The notes under the pieces: generated by a model
What the model was told of the DNA's origin: nothing
Seen by the model: the letters and a program-made list of their open reading frames with translations, nothing else
The model's database searches: none
Translations under genes and position numbers: made by a program
Shown: one piece after another, positions 1-7,064 of the stretch
Numbering within the stretch: the first letter of the stretch is position 1
How the letters are laid out: each line of letters begins with the position of its first letter
NCBI GenBank assembly: GCA_030152805.1
Contig: JASLIG010000121.1
Coordinates: forward strand, 1 to 31,947
Origin: Solirubrobacterales bacterium
GTDB taxonomy: Bacteria > Actinomycetota > Thermoleophilia > Solirubrobacterales > 70-9
DNA length: 31,947 nt
Direction: 5' to 3'

Positions 1-1623
1 GAGATGCTCGCCTTCCCCCTGCTCTTCCTGCTCTCCTTCCTCTTCTTCCGCAGCCTCGTCGCCTCGCTCTTGCCGCTGATGATCGGCGGCCTGGCGATCG
101 TAGGCACCTTCCTCATCCTGCGCCTCGCCAGCGAGGTCGGCTCGATCTCGATCTTCGCCCTCAACCTGACCACCGCGCTTGGGCTCGGCCTGGCGATCGA
201 CTACAGCCTCTTCGTCGTCTCCCGCTACCGGGAGGAGATCGCCAAGAGTGGGCCAGGAGTAGCGGCGATGCGGCGCGTGCTGGCGACGGCGGGGCGAACG
301 GTCTTCTTCTCCTCGCTGACGGTCGCCGCGGCACTCGCCTCACTGCTCGTCTTCCCGCAGCGCTTCCTCTACTCGATGGGCCTCGGTGGGGCGCTGGTGG
401 CGCTGTTCGCGGCGCTGATCTCGCTCACCGTGTTGCCCGCCGTGCTGACCCTGCTCGGCACCCGCGTCAACGCGCTGGCGCCGCGCTTCCTGCAGCGGCG
501 CGCCGAGGCCGATACGCGACCCGACGAGAGCGGCTTCTGGTACCGGCTCTCGCGCTTCGTCATGCGCCGCCCGGCACCGGTGGCGACGGTAAGCGCGGTC
601 GTGCTGATCGCGATGGGCATCCCCTTCCTCAACATCAAGTTCGACACCGTCGACCCCACCGTGCTGCCCACCTCGACAAGCGCCCGCCAGGCCTACGACA
701 CGGTGAGCGAGGAATTCCCGCCCTACCGCGAAACGCCGATCTGGGTCGACGTCGAAGGCGGGGATCCGGGGGCGGCAGCGCGCGTCGCCGCCCAGGTCCG
801 CGCGGTGCCGGGCGTCGCCGAAGTCAACCCGCCCCAGCCCCTGAGGGGGGACGTAACCGCGCTCCAGGTCGTCTCCAGCCACCCCTTTACATCCGAGGCC
901 AGCCAGACGACCGTGAAGCGAATCCGAGAGCTGCGGCCACCGCCGGGGACGACGACGCTGGTCGGCGGCGCCACGGCCGACTTCGTCGACCTGCAGACCA
1001 GCCTCGTCCGCCACCTGCCGATCGTGCTGGCGATCATCGTCGTCGCGACGCTGACGATCCTCTTCCTGATGACCGGCTCGGTGATCCTGCCGATCAAGTC
1101 GCTGCTGATGAACTTCCTCAACCTCAGCGCCGTCTTCGGCCTGCTCGTGGTGATCTTCCAGGACGGGCGGCTCGAGGGCTTCCTCGATTACACGAGCCCG
1201 GGAGCGATCGAGCAGACGATGCCAATCCTGCTCTTCGCCGTCGCCTTCGGCCTCTCCACCGATTACGCGGTCTTCCTGCTCTCGCGGATCAAGGAGGCGC
1301 GCGACAACGGGGCCTCGGACTCGGAGTGCGTGGCGATCGGCCTCGAGCGGACCGGCCGCATCGTCACCGCAGCGGCGCTGCTCTTCGCCGTCGCGATGTG
1401 CGCCTTCGCCACCTCGCAGATCATCTTCATCAAGGAGAACGGCGTCGGCACCGCCCTTGCCGTGCTGATCGACGCCAGCATCATCCGCGCCCTGCTAGTT
1501 CCCTCGCTGATGGAGCTGCTCGGCAAGTGGAACTGGTGGGCACCGAAGCCGCTGCGCCGCCTGCACGACCGCTTCGGGATCGGCGAGACCTCGCTGCCCG
1601 AGCCGGAGCCGGGCAAGGCCTGA
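1..1623 (+). CDS. MMPL/RND-family membrane exporter, 5' end cut by the window
   Basis: The reading frame is open from base 1, so the true start lies upstream and the first Met at base 4 is probably internal. The fragment is about 540 residues. It carries the end of the first membrane bundle with the family motif GLAIDYSLFVVSRYREE near residue 62, an extracytoplasmic loop (about 210-335), then the second bundle with the matching GLSTDYAVFLLSRIKEA near residue 418. The two Asp-Tyr pairs are the proton-relay residues known for MmpL-type transporters, so the protein looks active. MMPL proteins export lipids or other hydrophobic molecules using the proton gradient; the substrate cannot be told here. 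The stop codon directly abuts the first of two tiny-peptide units. Confidence 0.93.
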   Translation, partial: EMLAFPLLFLLSFLFFRSLVASLLPLMIGGLAIVGTFLILRLASEVGSISIFALNLTTALGLGLAIDYSLFVVSRYREEIAKSGPGVAAMRRVLATAGRTVFFSSLTVAAALASLLVFPQRFLYSMGLGGALVALFAALISLTVLPAVLTLLGTRVNALAPRFLQRRAEADTRPDESGFWYRLSRFVMRRPAPVATVSAVVLIAMGIPFLNIKFDTVDPTVLPTSTSARQAYDTVSEEFPPYRETPIWVDVEGGDPGAAARVAAQVRAVPGVAEVNPPQPLRGDVTALQVVSSHPFTSEASQTTVKRIRELRPPPGTTTLVGGATADFVDLQTSLVRHLPIVLAIIVVATLTILFLMTGSVILPIKSLLMNFLNLSAVFGLLVVIFQDGRLEGFLDYTSPGAIEQTMPILLFAVAFGLSTDYAVFLLSRIKEARDNGASDSECVAIGLERTGRIVTAAALLFAVAMCAFATSQIIFIKENGVGTALAVLIDASIIRALLVPSLMELLGKWNWWAPKPLRRLHDRFGIGETSLPEPEPGKA

Positions 1624-1625
1624 CT

Positions 1626-1672
1626 GGGTCGTACTTTTAAAGTACTGTTGTATTCATAAGTACCAGCGATCC
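1626..1672 (+). promoter_or_regulatory. Palindromic 5' leader of small-peptide unit 1
   Basis: A near-perfect palindrome GTACTTTTAAAGTAC lies at 1631-1645, three bases after the exporter stop codon begins its flank. It is enclosed by GGGTCG (1626-1631) and CGATCC (1667-1672), which can pair with one G-U wobble. Compared with unit 2 there is an extra stretch of about 17 bases around TTGTATTCATAAGTAC, which repeats AAGTAC. It could be an operator or an RNA leader hairpin; the sequence alone does not decide. No convincing -35/-10 pair was found. Confidence 0.45.
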
Positions 1673-1691
1673 GTTGGGGGGAGGTGCTGCA

Positions 1692-1751
1692 ATGAAGATC
1701 GTCAAGGAGAGTCCGATCGTTCCCCTTTTGTCGGTTACCAAGCCAGCCTGA
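1692..1751 (+). CDS. 19-residue peptide, tandem unit 1
   Basis: The predicted product is MKIVKESPIVPLLSVTKPA. A strong ribosome binding site (GGGGGGAGGTG, 1675-1686) ends about six bases before the ATG. A ten-base-pair GC-rich hairpin follows nine bases after the stop. The second copy 161 bases downstream encodes MKVVQESPIVPLLSITKPS: 14 of 19 residues are identical and the remaining changes are mostly conservative (I/V, V/I, A/S, K/Q). I do not recognise the peptide. It has no signal peptide and is too short and polar-ended for a classical membrane toxin. It could be a signalling peptide, a modified-peptide precursor or a small regulatory protein. The neighbouring MMPL exporter may share the transcript. 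Confidence 0.6.
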   Translation: MKIVKESPIVPLLSVTKPA

Positions 1752-1760
1752 TCGAGGGAG

Positions 1761-1790
1761 CCGCCTGGGTTCGGTCTCGGACCCAGGCGG
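1761..1790 (+). terminator. GC-rich hairpin after peptide unit 1
   Basis: A perfect ten-base-pair stem (CCGCCTGGGT with ACCCAGGCGG) closes a ten-base loop. No T-run follows, which is common for terminators in GC-rich actinobacteria. The same stem core is kept in unit 2 with a different loop. Confidence 0.6.
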
Positions 1791-1808
1791 CGATAGTCCT
1801 CAGCGACT

Positions 1809-1836
1809 GGGTCGTACTTTGAAGTACTAGCGACCC
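1809..1836 (+). promoter_or_regulatory. Palindromic 5' leader of small-peptide unit 2
   Basis: GTACTTTGAAGTAC (1814-1827) is the unit-2 version of the unit-1 palindrome. The outer GGGTCG (1809-1814) and CGACCC (1831-1836) pair perfectly, with a CTAG bulge on the 3' side. In unit 1 the 3' strand of this stem reads CGATCC, so pairing survives there as a G-U wobble. That is mild support for an RNA leader structure, though an operator is equally possible. Confidence 0.45.
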
Positions 1837-1852
1837 TGTGGAGGGAGGTGCA

Positions 1853-1912
1853 ATGAAGGTCGTCCAGGAGAGTCCGATCGTTCCCCTTCTGTCAATCACC
1901 AAGCCTTCGTGA
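1853..1912 (+). CDS. 19-residue peptide, tandem unit 2
   Basis: The product MKVVQESPIVPLLSITKPS is a paralogue of the peptide at 1692-1751. GGAGGGAGGTG (1840-1850) gives a good ribosome binding site four to eight bases before the ATG. The block from the Glu codon to the first Leu codon (GAG AGT CCG ATC GTT CCC CTT) is identical at the DNA level. Elsewhere both silent changes (L13, S14, P18) and conservative replacements occur, and the length is kept. A twelve-base-pair hairpin starts eight bases after the stop. The function is unknown. Confidence 0.6.
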   Translation: MKVVQESPIVPLLSITKPS

Positions 1913-1919
1913 ATTGGCG

Positions 1920-1956
1920 GCCGCCTGGGCTCCTCCAAGTGCTGAGCCCAGGCGGC
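1920..1956. terminator. GC-rich hairpin between peptide unit 2 and the pst operon end
   Basis: The stem GCCGCCTGGGCT (1920-1931) pairs perfectly with AGCCCAGGCGGC (1945-1956) around a 13-base loop. It lies between two convergent transcription units (peptide unit 2 on + and the pst operon ending at 1971 on -), so it may terminate both. Confidence 0.6.
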
Positions 1957-1970
1957 TTGCGCTTGCCCGC

Positions 1971-3371
1971 CTAGTGCTTGCCCGGGGGTTGCTTGGTGGC
2001 CCGGAGATCGCCCTGGGTGGCCTTGGCGTCATCGGCGCCTTTGCGATGCTCGTCGCTGGCGAGGCCCTTCAGGGTGAGGGCGCCTTCGGCGGCGATGTCG
2101 GCGCTGACGAGGATCGAATCGCCGAGGCCGAGTTTGCTCAGGTCGATGCCAGCCCGCACGGTGAAGAGGATGTCGCGGCCGCTCTCGCGGATGTCGTCGG
2201 CTGAGAGCATCAGCTGGGACGCAGCCGGGCAGATCGCGGTGACGGTGCCGGCGAAGTCGCTGTGGGTGAAGGGCGCTCCGCCGCCGCTTGCCTGGCGTTG
2301 CCAGAGCAGGCTCGCCGGCTTGGCTGTGACCGGCGGATGGGCAGGGTCGGGAGCGCAAGCCGGCACCGGGGGGGGCTGCGCCGGTGCAGCGGCGGGCGGA
2401 GCGGGTTCGGTTGGGGTGGTTTCGGCGGGTGGCTGCGTTTCTTCGGGCGGAGGCTGTTCAGTCTCGGGTTCGGAGACGGGCGGTTCTCCGGCGGCGCTCG
2501 CCGCGGCGCCGATTGCCGCCTTGGAGGACGACGCGGCCGCCGGACGGGGTTCGATCTCAACCGCGACCGAGGTGTAGGCGCCAAGCACCGGCAACGCCAC
2601 GGAGGCGCCGGACGAATCCGGGTGGACGTGGACCAGGACCGAAGCACCGCGATTGGAGACGGCGTAGGAGGGCTCACTCGGCGTGGTATCCACCAAGGTG
2701 ACTATGCCGGCCAGGGTCGCGCGGGCTTGCTTCCCTACCTTGGTTCGCTTGCCAGCCTCGGCGAGCGTGCCGTTGGCGAGCGTTTCGATCGGGACTTTGA
2801 CCCGAGTGCCGGCCTTGGGCAGCTTGCCCGTGTGGACGGCGCTCATCACGCCGCCGGATTCGACCACGGTGTATGAGCCGGCGGCTGCGTTGACGTGGAC
2901 GACGGTGCCGGCCAGTTCGTTTTCTTCGGCCCCTTTGGATTCCTCTTCTTCGCGTTCGGGGCCCGTGGCAGCGGGCGTTTCCGCTTCTTCTTCCGGGACT
3001 TCAAAACCCGTTTCCGGCGCGACCACCGGCGTGAGGGCACCACCTTCGCCCCCTCCTTCGCTCACGGGTTCCGATGCTTCGGCCCCACTCGGTTCTTCGA
3101 CTGCTTCCTCCCCACCACCACCGCCACCGCTTGTGATGAGGCTGGGGATTTCGATGATCTGTGGCACCCCGCCGGCGAAGGTGCCCGAGGCGCCCGGCCC
3201 GATCGCGACGCCGGCGAAGAGGCCGAAGCCGAGCGCGACGGCGGAAAGGGGAGCGGCCCAGCGGCGGTCGGTGACCGGCAGGGCCGCCCAGCGCAGCAGG
3301 CGCCGGTAGCCAGTGTCGGCACTGCCCTGCGGCTTGAGCGGGGCGACCTTGTCGAGAAGCCGTTTGATCAC
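1971..3371 (-). CDS. Membrane-anchored exported protein, last gene of the pst operon
   Basis: I chose the GTG at 3369-3371, giving 466 residues. Its GTGA overlaps the stop of the preceding gene, and longer frames upstream would be arginine-rich readthrough of that gene. A basic cytoplasmic tail (1-37) precedes one membrane segment (about 38-60). An acidic, Gly/Glu-rich low-complexity linker (about 80-165) follows, then a region of small beta-rich modules that look like repeats (about 165-310), a Pro/Glu-rich spacer, and a last beta-rich module near residues 375-450. The modules (AGTVVHVN..., AGIVTLVD..., AGTVTAICP...) share an AGxV start. I do not recognise a named family. The position suggests an envelope accessory of phosphate uptake, which is inference. 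Confidence 0.8.
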   Translation of the reverse strand: MIKRLLDKVAPLKPQGSADTGYRRLLRWAALPVTDRRWAAPLSAVALGFGLFAGVAIGPGASGTFAGGVPQIIEIPSLITSGGGGGGEEAVEEPSGAEASEPVSEGGGEGGALTPVVAPETGFEVPEEEAETPAATGPEREEEESKGAEENELAGTVVHVNAAAGSYTVVESGGVMSAVHTGKLPKAGTRVKVPIETLANGTLAEAGKRTKVGKQARATLAGIVTLVDTTPSEPSYAVSNRGASVLVHVHPDSSGASVALPVLGAYTSVAVEIEPRPAAASSSKAAIGAAASAAGEPPVSEPETEQPPPEETQPPAETTPTEPAPPAAAPAQPPPVPACAPDPAHPPVTAKPASLLWQRQASGGGAPFTHSDFAGTVTAICPAASQLMLSADDIRESGRDILFTVRAGIDLSKLGLGDSILVSADIAAEGALTLKGLASDEHRKGADDAKATQGDLRATKQPPGKH

Positions 3372-3691
3372 TGTGCCGTAACCGCTCCCGCCCCCGGCGC
3401 CTGCGGCATCAGGTCCTTGCCGCACTGCCAGCAGAAGGCGGCGCCCTGCGCGTAGAGCGCGCCGCAGTTGCCGCAGGCGCCCGCCGCGCCGGCCTCGCCC
3501 AGCTTCAGCATCCGCTCGACCTCGGCCAGCTCGGCCTCGACCTGCTGTAGCTTCGCCGCCCTGGCGGAGAGCACGTCGACCCGGTAGTGATCGCGGATCG
3601 CCATCTCGTAGGCGAGCCCGCCCAGGTCCCACTGCAGGTCGACCAGTTCCCTGGCCAGGCGGTCGCGTCGCTTCTGCAGGTCGCTGCTCAC
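3368..3691 (-). CDS. Small coiled-coil plus zinc-ribbon protein
   Basis: This 107-residue protein starts at the GTG 3689-3691, whose GTGA overlaps the stop of the upstream gene; its own stop overlaps the next start in the same way. Residues 1-65 are charged and heptad-like (RRDRLARELVDLQWDL, then LQQVEAELAEVERML), which suggests a helical hairpin or coiled coil. Residues 73-90 form a zinc ribbon with two CxxC knuckles: C73/C76 and C87/C90. There is no signal or membrane segment, so it is likely cytoplasmic. The function is unknown. Tight coupling to two membrane proteins suggests a partner or assembly role. Confidence 0.82.
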   Translation of the reverse strand: MSSDLQKRRDRLARELVDLQWDLGGLAYEMAIRDHYRVDVLSARAAKLQQVEAELAEVERMLKLGEAGAAGACGNCGALYAQGAAFCWQCGKDLMPQAPGAGAVTAQ

Positions 3692-4383
3692 TTGATCACT
3701 TCCGCTCCGCCTTCGCCGCCACCCGGTGGCTTGGTTTTGTCGATCGGCGGCGGCTTGCCGGGCGTGGCGATTTCGTTGGGCAGGTTTTCGCTCTGTTTGA
3801 CGTAGTCTTCGCCGCTCGTTTCGCCGAGTTCCTCGAGTTCGCCTTCGCTCGCCTTGACCGCTTTGCCGGTGCCGCCGCCGGACTTGCCGCCGCCGTTCTT
3901 GGCCTTCTTGCCGTTCTTGCCGATGCCGAGGCCTTCGCTGCCGGTGTTTTTCGACGACCCGCCTTCCTCGCCGCCTGCCGAGCCTGCCGCGGCGGCCGGC
4001 ACCCGAATTACGGACGGCGCCGAGGTGGTCCCGCTGTCGTTGCCCTTGCCGATCAGGACGCCGACGAGCAGCATCAGGCCCAGCACGGCAATGCCGCCGA
4101 CGGCGGCAAGGGGCGCGTAGTCGCGCTCCTTCTTGGGCGGCTCCTCCGGCGGTGGGCCGGCGGCGCCTGCCTGCTGCTCGCTCGAGGGCCGTGCCTCGCC
4201 TGCGACTACCGCCATGTAATGGCGGTAGTCGACCCGGGGACCTCCGCGCCGGTGTCCACAATTGAGGCAGTAACGCTGGTCGGCGGCGAGCGGCGAGCGG
4301 CATTGCTCGCACGGCTCTCCGTGGCGGGGAGCGATCCCTGGGGCCGCGACCTGAGCCGCTGGCTGCGCGTCTGTCTCGGTCAT
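3688..4383 (-). CDS. Zinc-ribbon single-pass membrane protein
   Basis: This 231-residue protein starts at ATG 4381-4383 behind AGGAAGGGAGGGGAG, a strong binding site. An N-terminal zinc ribbon uses C25/C28 and C39/C42 (CEQC ... CLNCG). A linker and one membrane segment (about 91-112) follow, then a Gly/Lys-rich tail outside the membrane that ends in a Pro/Gly-rich stretch. It lies 13 bases after the lipoprotein stop and overlaps the next gene by GTGA. The topology resembles proteins that place a zinc ribbon in the cytoplasm and a tail outside. No enzymatic motif is visible. A link to Pst function rests on operon context only. Confidence 0.82.
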   Translation of the reverse strand: MTETDAQPAAQVAAPGIAPRHGEPCEQCRSPLAADQRYCLNCGHRRGGPRVDYRHYMAVVAGEARPSSEQQAGAAGPPPEEPPKKERDYAPLAAVGGIAVLGLMLLVGVLIGKGNDSGTTSAPSVIRVPAAAAGSAGGEEGGSSKNTGSEGLGIGKNGKKAKNGGGKSGGGTGKAVKASEGELEELGETSGEDYVKQSENLPNEIATPGKPPPIDKTKPPGGGEGGAEVIK

Positions 4384-4396
4384 CTCCCCTCCCTTC

Positions 4397-5143
4397 CTAT
4401 TCGGCTTTGGTGAGGGCCGGAAAGTCGGACAGCTTCAACTCGGCGCCAGCCGGATCGCCGACGAAGAAGACGGTGTATTTGAGCTTTTTCAACTCCGGCT
4501 TGAGGTGTTCGATCGCGCCGCGGCCCGCGGCGACGACTTCGCCGTCCTTGCGGGCGACGACGTAGATCAGCAGTCGGCGCTGGTCTTCGCCGGTCTTGTT
4601 CACCACATCGCCGGTGGCGGAGACGCCGGAGATGGGGTCCCCCTCGAGCTTCGGCTCGGAAACCGAGATATCCGGCATCTCGCCCGAATAGGCCCCGCCC
4701 CCCGCACCGACCGTCACCTTCACCGACTTTGGCTGGCCAACTCCCAGGACCTGGTCGTTGACCCATTCGGCATCGCCGTGGGCCGGGATGTACGGAACCG
4801 CGGCGAGGGCGGGCTCGATGCCGGGAATGTCGTTCTCATAGAAGGGCTTGCCCTTGGAGTTGGTGACCTCGATCAGGATCGGCACTTCGGTCAGGTTCTT
4901 GCCCGAGTCGTTGTGGAGATCGACCACCACGGCGTTACTGCCTTCCGCTCCGCTCAGCAAGGCGGTCGAGACCACCTTGACATCGGGATTGCGATGCTTG
5001 ATCTCGAGTCCCTTCTCGGCGAGCAGCGTGGTCGAGGACTTCGCTTCCAGTTCGGCGCTGCGGTCCTTGGTCGACTGGCAGGCGCTGAGCGCCGCAACGG
5101 CAAGACCGGAGAGGACGAGGGCCGCAAGGGGTTGCCAGCTCAT
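4397..5143 (-). CDS. Lipoprotein co-translated with pstB
   Basis: The 248-residue product begins MSWQPLAALVLSGLAVAALSAC, a lipoprotein signal with lipobox LSAC and lipidated Cys22. The start ATG (5141-5143) overlaps the pstB stop as ATGA. The mature part has two beta-rich halves, each with a hydrophobic-strand pattern around an N-x-[ST]-G turn (LHNDSGKNLTEVPILIEV and VVNKTGEDQRRLLIYVV), like FxLYD-type extracellular beta-sandwich domains. That resemblance is by eye. It would sit on the outer face of the membrane beside the transporter and the phosphate-binding protein. The role is unknown. Confidence 0.85.
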   Translation of the reverse strand: MSWQPLAALVLSGLAVAALSACQSTKDRSAELEAKSSTTLLAEKGLEIKHRNPDVKVVSTALLSGAEGSNAVVVDLHNDSGKNLTEVPILIEVTNSKGKPFYENDIPGIEPALAAVPYIPAHGDAEWVNDQVLGVGQPKSVKVTVGAGGGAYSGEMPDISVSEPKLEGDPISGVSATGDVVNKTGEDQRRLLIYVVARKDGEVVAAGRGAIEHLKPELKKLKYTVFFVGDPAGAELKLSDFPALTKAE

Positions 5144-6096
5144 CCGAAACCGCCGCCGACGTACTCGCGGGTGCGCTCGGCGATCGGCGCGCCGAAGACC
5201 TGCTCGGCTTCGCCGTACTCGATCAGGTCGCCGAGGTACATGAAGGCGACGTGGTCGGCGACGCGCTGGGCCTGCTGCAGGTTGTGAGTGACGATCACGA
5301 TCGCGATCTCCGAGCGCAGGGCGACGACGGTCTCCTCGATCGTCTGGGTCGAGATCGGGTCGAGCGCCGAGCAGGGCTCGTCGAGCAGCAGCACCTCGGG
5401 GCGGACCGCCAGCGAGCGGGCGATGCAGAGTCGCTGCTGCTGGCCGCCGGAGAGCGCCAGCGCCGGGTGGTCGAGGTTGTCCTTGACCTCCTCGAGGAGA
5501 CCGGCTCGGTGCAGCGCCTCGACAACGGCCGGCTCCAGCTCCTTGCGGGATGGCCTCTTCGAGCCGCGCTCGCGCAGACCGTAGGCGACGTTGTCGAAGA
5601 TGCTCATCGGGAATGGGTTCGGCTGCTGGAAGAGCATGCCGACGCGGCGGCGCAGCCAGGTGACGTCGTAGCCGTCGACGTCCTCGCCGTCGAGCAGGAT
5701 GCGACCGCCGCGGGTGGCTGCGGGGGTCAACTCGACCAAACGGTTGAGTGAGCGCAGCAGGGTCGTCTTGCCGCATCCGGAGGGCCCGATCAAGGCCAGC
5801 ACCTCGCCCTGGCGGACGGTGATCGAGACCTGGTTGACGGCGAGCTTCTGGCCGTAGGCGATGCTCAGCGCCTCGGTGCGCATCCGCTCCAGCGCCACCG
5901 TCTCGGCGCGGGGCAGGCGCTTCAGCTTCGGCGCCACCGCCCCGGCGGGGACGTGACCATTGCCGCCCGCAGGGGGCTGTGCGATCGTCGGCTGTCCCTC
6001 GACCTGGATCCGCCGCACCGGTGGCGGCAGCTGGGCGGAGACGGCGAGGGGCTCGCGGAACTTGTCCGGGTTGCCGGCGGCGCCCGGCGGCGTCAT
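5140..6096 (-). CDS. pstB: Phosphate ABC transporter ATP-binding protein PstB
   Basis: PstB hydrolyses ATP to drive phosphate import through PstA/PstC. The Walker A GPSGCGKTT (about 104-112), Q-loop in LFQQPNPFPMSI, signature LSGGQQQRLCIA, Walker B VLLLDEPCSALDP and switch His in VTHNL are all present. PNPFPMSI and the LSGGQQQRLCIARSLA stretch are typical of PstB rather than other ABC ATPases. I take the ATG at 6094-6096, which overlaps the pstA stop as ATGA; an in-frame ATG three codons earlier is possible. An N-terminal extension of about 70 Pro/Ala-rich residues precedes the ATPase core, longer than the roughly 257-residue E. coli protein. Confidence 0.97.
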   Translation of the reverse strand: MTPPGAAGNPDKFREPLAVSAQLPPPVRRIQVEGQPTIAQPPAGGNGHVPAGAVAPKLKRLPRAETVALERMRTEALSIAYGQKLAVNQVSITVRQGEVLALIGPSGCGKTTLLRSLNRLVELTPAATRGGRILLDGEDVDGYDVTWLRRRVGMLFQQPNPFPMSIFDNVAYGLRERGSKRPSRKELEPAVVEALHRAGLLEEVKDNLDHPALALSGGQQQRLCIARSLAVRPEVLLLDEPCSALDPISTQTIEETVVALRSEIAIVIVTHNLQQAQRVADHVAFMYLGDLIEYGEAEQVFGAPIAERTREYVGGGFG

Positions 6097-7061
6097 TTCG
6101 TCCACGACTTGCCCCTCCCCCTGGTGATCATGTCGACGGCGAAGTTGAGCGCCAGCACGATTGCGAGCAGCACGAAGGCTGCCGCGTAGGCCTTTTCGGG
6201 CGAACCGCCTTCGCCGGCCGGGCTGTTGTTGAAGACGTAGGTGGTGAGCGTGGCGCCGTTGCCGGTGAGCAGGTCCCAGCCGGGGATGCTGCCGTTCGAT
6301 TCGAAGCGCAGGGTGGCGCCGAGCAGGATGAAGACGATCGCGGTGTCGCCGATGATCCGCCCCATGCCGAGGGTGACTCCGGTGCCGATGCCGCGCCGCG
6401 AGGCGGGCAGCAGGACGCGGCGGATCGTCGAAGCGCGGTCCTTACCGAGTGCGTAGGAGGCCTCGCGCAAGTGGCGGGGGATCGCGTGCAGCGCCTCGCG
6501 CGTGGCGCCGACGACGAGGGGCAGAGCGATCAGCGACATCATCGCCCCGGCGATGACGAAGGAGCGGCCCAGCGGCGTCGCCCCCTCCCCGGTCGGCGAG
6601 AGGAAGCTGAAGGCGCTCTGCTGGAAGACGATCAGGCCGAAGATCGCCAGCACGATGCTGGGGGTGCCGGCGACGATCTCGACCCCGGACTCGACCGCGC
6701 GCGCCAGCCCGGCGGGCCGTCCGTACTCGGTCAGCCAGACCGCGATCGCTACGCCCAGCGGTGCCGCGATCACGGTGCCCAGCACCGCGACCACGACCGT
6801 GCCGAGGATCGGGTCGAGGAAGCCGCCGCTCTTGCTCTGGTCGAGGCCCGGCTGCGGGTGGCTGAACATCTCCGAGATGCTCAGGTACTGCAGGCCGCGG
6901 ACCAGCATGTAGAGAACGATCGCGGCGGCGACGGCACAGAGCAGTAGCCCCGCCGCCCAGGCGAGGCCGACGCCGATCCGGTCGCCGACGCTCCAGGACT
7001 CGTTGCCGCGGATTCGCCGGTAGAGGCTGGGAGCGGCGGAGGTCTGTGCGTGGGCGCTCAC
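6093..7061 (-). CDS. pstA: Phosphate ABC transporter permease PstA
   Basis: This 322-residue integral membrane protein starts with a GTG at 7059-7061, three bases after the pstC stop. Its first membrane helix is at about 30-55. The core contains the permease (BPD_transp_1) fold, with IVAGTPSIVLAIFGLIVF and an EAA-type loop (LREASYALGKDRASTIRRVLLP) that contacts the ATPase. It pairs with PstC to form the phosphate channel. The length and helix pattern are normal for the family. Confidence 0.96.
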   Translation of the reverse strand: MSAHAQTSAAPSLYRRIRGNESWSVGDRIGVGLAWAAGLLLCAVAAAIVLYMLVRGLQYLSISEMFSHPQPGLDQSKSGGFLDPILGTVVVAVLGTVIAAPLGVAIAVWLTEYGRPAGLARAVESGVEIVAGTPSIVLAIFGLIVFQQSAFSFLSPTGEGATPLGRSFVIAGAMMSLIALPLVVGATREALHAIPRHLREASYALGKDRASTIRRVLLPASRRGIGTGVTLGMGRIIGDTAIVFILLGATLRFESNGSIPGWDLLTGNGATLTTYVFNNSPAGEGGSPEKAYAAAFVLLAIVLALNFAVDMITRGRGKSWTK

Positions 7062-7064
7062 CGT

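Noticed and set aside
1622..1956. The tiny ORFs as transcription-attenuation leader peptides
   Set aside because: They have no run of a regulatory amino acid, the hairpins show no alternative pairing that I could find, and no plus-strand gene follows for over 7 kb.
3372..3632. A longer start for the last pst-operon gene, giving 553 residues
   Set aside because: The extra N-terminus is Arg/Gly-rich shadow of the zinc-ribbon gene in another frame. The GTG at 3369-3371 with a GTGA overlap fits the operon pattern.
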